Source: Alteromonas sp. LOR
Lineage (GTDB): Bacteria; Pseudomonadota; Gammaproteobacteria; Enterobacterales; Alteromonadaceae
NCBI RefSeq assembly: GCF_000753865.1
Contig: NZ_JQFW01000002.1
Coordinates: forward strand, 1 to 64,000
Reading direction: 5' to 3'
Length of the DNA: 64,000 bases
Below the pieces are notes generated by a model. It was given only the letters and a program-made list of their open reading frames with translations. It had not been told where the DNA came from and did not search any database. Position numbers and translations under genes: made by a program. Position 1 is the first letter of the stretch. The number at the start of each line of letters is the position of its first letter. Below are positions 60,895 through 64,000 of the stretch, in pieces.

Positions 60895-61086
60895 CTAATC
60901 AAATGCTTCATTTTCATAAATGTCTTGTACCAAAGACGTAACCACTTTCTTCTTGTACCGACGCTGTCTTCGTCGAGCCTTTGCACCATTGGCCCTCCAT
61001 TGCGCGCGCTTATCGACTACTACGTCTTCCAAGTCTTCTGCGCGATGAATTCTTGATGCATCTTTTGGTGATGTTCGTTGCGGCAT
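60895..61086 (-). CDS. Small basic protein, unknown
   Basis: A 63-residue protein starting MPQRTSPKDASRI behind an AAGGGGAAA site. It is rich in Arg/Lys (WRANGAKARRRQRRYKKK) and acidic at the C-terminus (QDIYENEAFD). I do not recognise it. It follows the 61117-61497 gene by 30 bases on the same strand and is probably in the same transcript. The basic middle could bind RNA or DNA. Confidence 0.6.
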   Translation of the reverse strand: MPQRTSPKDASRIHRAEDLEDVVVDKRAQWRANGAKARRRQRRYKKKVVTSLVQDIYENEAFD

Positions 61087-61116
61087 AGTTTTCCCCTTCG
61101 TCACGTAAAAAAAAGC

Positions 61117-61497
61117 CTAAAAATCGAACTTAGCTTGCTTGTTTCTCCATGCCTTCGACTTATTATTTAAAGTGGTTAGGCACACTTGGTTATTCGCTAT
61201 CTTTTCGCAAAGTGCTTTTGCTGCTCGCGCTTGCTCTAAAGACAGGTTTTTATAAGCCGGAGATGGAATAACGTCATACCACGGGGCTTGGCAAATCGTG
61301 TCTAGCACCACCCTTTGAAAGCAGTGATCGTTATGTATGGGCCATGTATTGAGCTTGTTTGCCGTCTTAGCCATAGTTGGCAATAGGGTTGTGGTGAATT
61401 CCAAATATGAGGCTATCGCCATTGCGCGCTCAGAATTTTCATCTTTTGCGTTAATGGTAGCGGTTGTCGATGCATGGAAGTGTGTTTGAACAGTCAT
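61117..61497 (-). CDS. 126-residue protein of unknown function
   Basis: A soluble protein, mostly helical, with a distinctive central stretch (NTWPIHNDHCFQRVVLDTIC, then PWYDVIPSPAYKNLS) and a C-terminal part that ends SKAWRNKQAKFDF. The His/Cys-rich motif HNDHCFQR suggests a metal or cofactor site but is not proof. I believe similar short proteins occur in other marine gammaproteobacteria, where they are unnamed or called acetyltransferases, but I cannot support that name from sequence. It lies upstream of the small basic protein gene. Confidence 0.68.
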   Translation of the reverse strand: MTVQTHFHASTTATINAKDENSERAMAIASYLEFTTTLLPTMAKTANKLNTWPIHNDHCFQRVVLDTICQAPWYDVIPSPAYKNLSLEQARAAKALCEKIANNQVCLTTLNNKSKAWRNKQAKFDF

Positions 61498-61862
61498 TGC
61501 GGGCGATTACTTTTCACAGAATTATTTAACATTGAAACTATAAGCATTGTAGTTATACGCATTGTAGTTATGAGCGCTGTAGTTATAAGCGCTTTGGTTA
61601 TAAGTGTTAGGGTTATAAGTGTTAGGGCAACTAGTTTGAAGCATACAAAAAAGAGGCATCTTGCGGGGTTACATTTGTGTAAGGCTTAACGGAAATGAAG
61701 AAGGTGAATACCAAAAACGGATTTAGAAGCGAAGTGAGAGATAAATTTAAAAGTGCCCTCATTCTCACCTTGAGTTTTTACCCACATCACTTAAACTTGC
61801 GCCCACAAGCGGCGCACCTATTGTAAACCGTGTGTCTATTATGAACTCTGGAGCATGAGTCA
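61498..61862. other. Gene-free spacer holding a 15-bp tandem array
   Basis: The divergent spacer contains the six-copy array at 61539-61628. Otherwise I see no definite feature; AT-rich sequence before 61863 should hold the methyltransferase promoter. Confidence 0.5.
61539..61628 (+). repeat. 15-bp tandem repeat, six copies
   Basis: Units are TATAAGCATTGTAGT, TATACGCATTGTAGT, TATGAGCGCTGTAGT, TATAAGCGCTTTGGT, TATAAGTGTTAGGGT and TATAAGTGTTAGGGC. Neighbours are more alike than distant units, as expected for stepwise duplication. Confidence 0.9.
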
Positions 61863-62675
61863 ATGAAGCTAAGCGATGTAAAAAAGCTACACCAAAAAAA
61901 GTATCGAACTCAGTTCGGTTATTATTTGGTGGAAGGTGAACATCTGATCTTAGAGTTATTGAAGTCAGCGCCTAAAAATACGGTGGCGGTATACGTTACT
62001 TCAGAGTATGAAGCTTGGCTTGACAAAGCCAAGGCAGAATATGCGCCATTACTTAGCGATGATGTCATCCAGGTTCAAACAGTAACCTCTGTGCAAATGC
62101 AGCAAATAAGCGATACAAAATCACCTCAGGGGATTATCGCTAGGGTGCCGCTTCCTTCGGTAACTAATTCGCTATCTGAAGAAGCGCCGCGGCGCGAGGC
62201 ACCCGCTGACGAGCAGATGCAAAAGTCGGTAAGCAGCGCCAATTCAAAGCGCTGTATTTACCTTTATGAGGTACAAGACCCCGGCAACCTTGGTACAATA
62301 TTGCGTACGCTAGCATGGTTTGGTCAGTTTAAGTTGTTGCTAAGCCCTAACAGTGTGGACCCATTTAACTCTAAAGTGGTGAGGTCGAGTATGGGGGCAA
62401 TCTTTCACGCTGATATGGAGCTTAATGTTCCACTGGAAAGTTTAACATCACGATTTTCTCAGTTCGCTTATTTAGACATGCACGGGCAAGAGGTAAAATC
62501 CAAAAGCTTTGGTCACTTCGAATGTTACCTTTTTGGCAATGAAGCTCGTGGTGTACCTACTGAGGATGTAAAGCGCCTAAACGCTACTGCATTTACAATA
62601 CCGGGCAGTGGTAAAATAGATTCGTTGAACCTTGCTAGTGCGGTGAATATTTGTGCTTACGAGCTATCATGTTAA
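61863..62675 (+). CDS. SpoU/TrmH-family RNA methyltransferase
   Basis: A 270-residue SPOUT enzyme that methylates 2'-O-ribose of tRNA or rRNA. It has an N-terminal substrate-binding domain (KLHQKKYRTQFGYYLVEGEHLILELL) and a C-terminal SPOUT domain with motif 1 YEVQDPGNLGTILRTLAWFG, motif 2 LFGNEARGVP and motif 3 IPGSGKIDSLNLASAVNICAYEL (knotted SAM site). The linker (SLSEEAPRREAPADEQMQ) is longer than usual and low in complexity. The exact RNA target is not readable; TrmH/RlmB-like members exist. RbgA follows on the same strand. Confidence 0.88.
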   Translation: MKLSDVKKLHQKKYRTQFGYYLVEGEHLILELLKSAPKNTVAVYVTSEYEAWLDKAKAEYAPLLSDDVIQVQTVTSVQMQQISDTKSPQGIIARVPLPSVTNSLSEEAPRREAPADEQMQKSVSSANSKRCIYLYEVQDPGNLGTILRTLAWFGQFKLLLSPNSVDPFNSKVVRSSMGAIFHADMELNVPLESLTSRFSQFAYLDMHGQEVKSKSFGHFECYLFGNEARGVPTEDVKRLNATAFTIPGSGKIDSLNLASAVNICAYELSC

Positions 62676-62786
62676 CTAAACGCCAAAGCACAACCGCGAT
62701 TTTTGATTAAGCTGCTTGCAGCGACTTGTTTGCATTCACTGTTACTTATATTTTTTCAGCCCCCAATAAACACATAGGATTAACGC

Positions 62787-63788
62787 ATGGCTCTTCAGTG
62801 GTTTCCCGGTCATATGCACAAAGCGCTCAAAGAAATAAAAGAGTCGCTCAGCCAGGTAGACATACTTATCGAAGTGCTTGATGCACGAATTCCTTTTTCA
62901 AGTGAAAACCCCGAAATTGCCAAGATACGCGGCGATAAACCCTGTATTAAAATCTTGAATAAGTATGACTTAGCCGACCCAGAGATAACGGCCCGTTGGC
63001 AAGAAAGCTTAGAAAAAGAGCGCGGCGTTAAAACCATTACCACATCGAGCGATAACCCTGGAAACAGTAAGCAACTTATGCAGCTTATCCGCAGCATATG
63101 CTCTCATAAAGATGGTCAGGCTAAAGTGATTAAAGCGATGATCACCGGTATACCCAATGTTGGTAAGTCTACGCTTATTAACATTCTTGCCGATCGAATT
63201 ATCGCAAAAACAGGTAACGAGCCAGCCGTCACGAAAAGTCAGCAGCGCATAAATCTAGGAAGCGGTATTATTTTGTTCGATACTCCGGGGGTGCTGTGGC
63301 CGAAACTTGAAAACCCGCATTCTATCTATCGTTTAGCCTCCTCTGGTGCAGTAAAAAATACGGCCATGGAATACGATGATGTTGGCTTTTTTGCCGCCGA
63401 TTACTTAATAAAGGCTTACCCTGACGTTTTAAAAGAGCGGTATAAGCTTGATGAACTGCCAGATACCGAGATTGAGTTTTTAGAAGCAGCAGCAAAAAGT
63501 CGCGGTGCCATCATGGCCGGTGGGCGCGTAAACCTTCATAAAATCTGTGAAATACTGTTAAAAGAACTTCAGTCTGGCAAATTAGGTCGCATTACCCTTG
63601 AAACGCCTGAAATGCTTGTGGCAGAACAAATAGAAATAGAAGAAGCGGCTAAGAAAAAAGCAGAAGCAAAGGCCAAGCGTAAGCAGAAATTCAAAACGGG
63701 CTCTTTAACACCCGACAAAAAAGACCGCAAAGAGAAGCGCGAAGAGAAGCGTGAAGAGCAAAGCCGCCGCATGAAAAAGTCTAAATAG
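62787..63788 (+). CDS. ylqF: Ribosome biogenesis GTPase RbgA/YlqF
   Basis: A 333-residue circularly permuted GTPase needed for assembly of the large ribosomal subunit. The family opening WFPGHMHKALKEIKESLSQVDILIEVLDARIP is present. The GTPase motifs occur in the permuted order: NKYD (58-61), then GIPNVGKST (about 119-127), then DTPG (about 165-168). The C-terminal tail is Lys/Glu-rich (KKKAEAKAKRKQKFKTGS) and probably touches RNA. The gene follows the SpoU methyltransferase by 111 bases. Confidence 0.95.
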   Translation: MALQWFPGHMHKALKEIKESLSQVDILIEVLDARIPFSSENPEIAKIRGDKPCIKILNKYDLADPEITARWQESLEKERGVKTITTSSDNPGNSKQLMQLIRSICSHKDGQAKVIKAMITGIPNVGKSTLINILADRIIAKTGNEPAVTKSQQRINLGSGIILFDTPGVLWPKLENPHSIYRLASSGAVKNTAMEYDDVGFFAADYLIKAYPDVLKERYKLDELPDTEIEFLEAAAKSRGAIMAGGRVNLHKICEILLKELQSGKLGRITLETPEMLVAEQIEIEEAAKKKAEAKAKRKQKFKTGSLTPDKKDRKEKREEKREEQSRRMKKSK

Positions 63789-63807
63789 CCAAAGCTGTTT
63801 TTAATGC

Positions 63808-63832
63808 GTTTTTAAAAACTTTTATTTTTTTG
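63808..63832 (+). terminator. Weak terminator after the YlqF gene
   Basis: GTTTTTAAAAAC is self-complementary and is followed by a T-rich tract TTTTATTTTTTT. The stem is all A/T except one pair. Confidence 0.35.
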
Positions 63833-63858
63833 CATCCAACCTGAAACGTGAGTCGTTT

Positions 63859-63917
63859 GGTTTACATGCTGTTAACAATCTGGGCGAGTTTTGCCGTTGT
63901 TTGACAGCATGTAAACC
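63859..63917. repeat. 59-bp hairpin with perfect 14-bp arms
   Basis: GGTTTACATGCTGT (63859-63872) and ACAGCATGTAAACC (63904-63917) are perfect inverted repeats. Inside, AACAA (63874-63878) pairs with TTGTT (63897-63901) and GGC with GCC. It ends 21 bases before the ATG at 63939. It may be an operator, a regulatory RNA stem or an element end. Confidence 0.7.
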
Positions 63918-63938
63918 TAAAATAACAGGATGCCAAAA

Positions 63939-64000
63939 ATGAAAACACGTCCATCACTCCTACCCGCATTAACACTACTCTCTTTAAGTATTACCTCCCA
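63939..64000 (+). CDS. Start of an exported protein, cut by the window end
   Basis: The ATG at 63939 follows CAGGA and opens a frame beginning MKTRPSLLPALTLLSLSITS, which reads as a signal peptide. Only about 20 codons are present. Its leader contains the 59-bp hairpin. Confidence 0.6.
   Translation, partial: MKTRPSLLPALTLLSLSITS

Noticed and set aside
61474-61689. Open frame of 71 codons across the 15-bp array
   Set aside because: The predicted repeat protein (IVVIRIVVMSAVVISALVI) is only the translation of the tandem repeats in a frame without stops; there is no ribosome binding site.

Overview
The window looks like chromosomal DNA of a marine gammaproteobacterium of the Alteromonas type. 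The grounds are gene content (class I adenylate cyclase, RlmF, YaeQ, YehS-like DUF1456, an AidB-type acyl-CoA dehydrogenase, a TonB-dependent receptor, several GGDEF proteins, a VPS10/BNR-repeat secreted protein) and base composition in the mid-40s % GC by eye. This is inference from families; no rRNA or tRNA gene is present to confirm it. I saw no prophage, CRISPR array or complete insertion sequence. The only IS-like trace is an apparent IS66-type end at the left edge.

Layout. 1-5 kb: IS66-like edge, a PAS-GGDEF cyclase and a large hybrid histidine kinase with a small coupled gene in front. 5-13.3 kb: a membrane protein/XRE regulator pair, a multipass membrane protein, an S41-like secreted protein, a YihY/BrkB protein, a RecQ-family helicase, a small MscS-type channel and YaeQ. 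13.3-15.1 kb: a highly structured 265-bp palindromic element, a miniature transcription unit with an 18-codon ORF behind a full-length Shine-Dalgarno match, a Bax-like hydrolase and an unlisted 44-residue gene. 15.3-25.4 kb: a copper/silver efflux locus (His/Met/Cys-rich periplasmic protein, CusC-, CusB- and CusA-like proteins, two PepSY membrane proteins of which the second carries a [2Fe-2S] domain, and a YncE-like propeller). 25.5-42 kb: mixed metabolic, signalling and secreted functions (two SDRs, a PAS-GGDEF-EAL protein, a BNR-repeat exoprotein, a TonB receptor facing a PepSY protein, a LysE exporter, dienelactone hydrolase, DUF1456, glyoxalase I). 42-46 kb: a BlaI / M56 peptidase / TonB-domain operon with two visible operators, then a short class I adenylate cyclase. 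46-64 kb: a DUF4136 lipoprotein, two solute-binding-like proteins, AidB-like, PaaX-like, an unknown 370-residue protein, a DUF3718-like protein, an M24 peptidase, RlmF, a propeller-GGDEF sensor, a crotonase, two small unknowns, a SpoU methyltransferase, RbgA/YlqF and the first codons of an exported protein.

How the genes work together. The clearest multi-gene unit is the copper locus, where a tripartite HME-RND pump is followed, with overlapping or abutting genes, by membrane proteins that look able to move electrons across the membrane. Three c-di-GMP proteins and a hybrid kinase make the window rich in signalling. The BlaI/M56/TonB operon is probably autoregulated through two TACA-N2-TGTA dyads.

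The most unusual property is not a gene. Intergenic DNA throughout the window is built from degenerate tandem repeats with units of about 11-16 bp (best case: eleven 14-bp units between the convergent TonB-receptor and PepSY genes). The same 15-bp periodicity appears inside several coding regions as pentapeptide repeats, including the metal-binding tails of the CusB-like protein.
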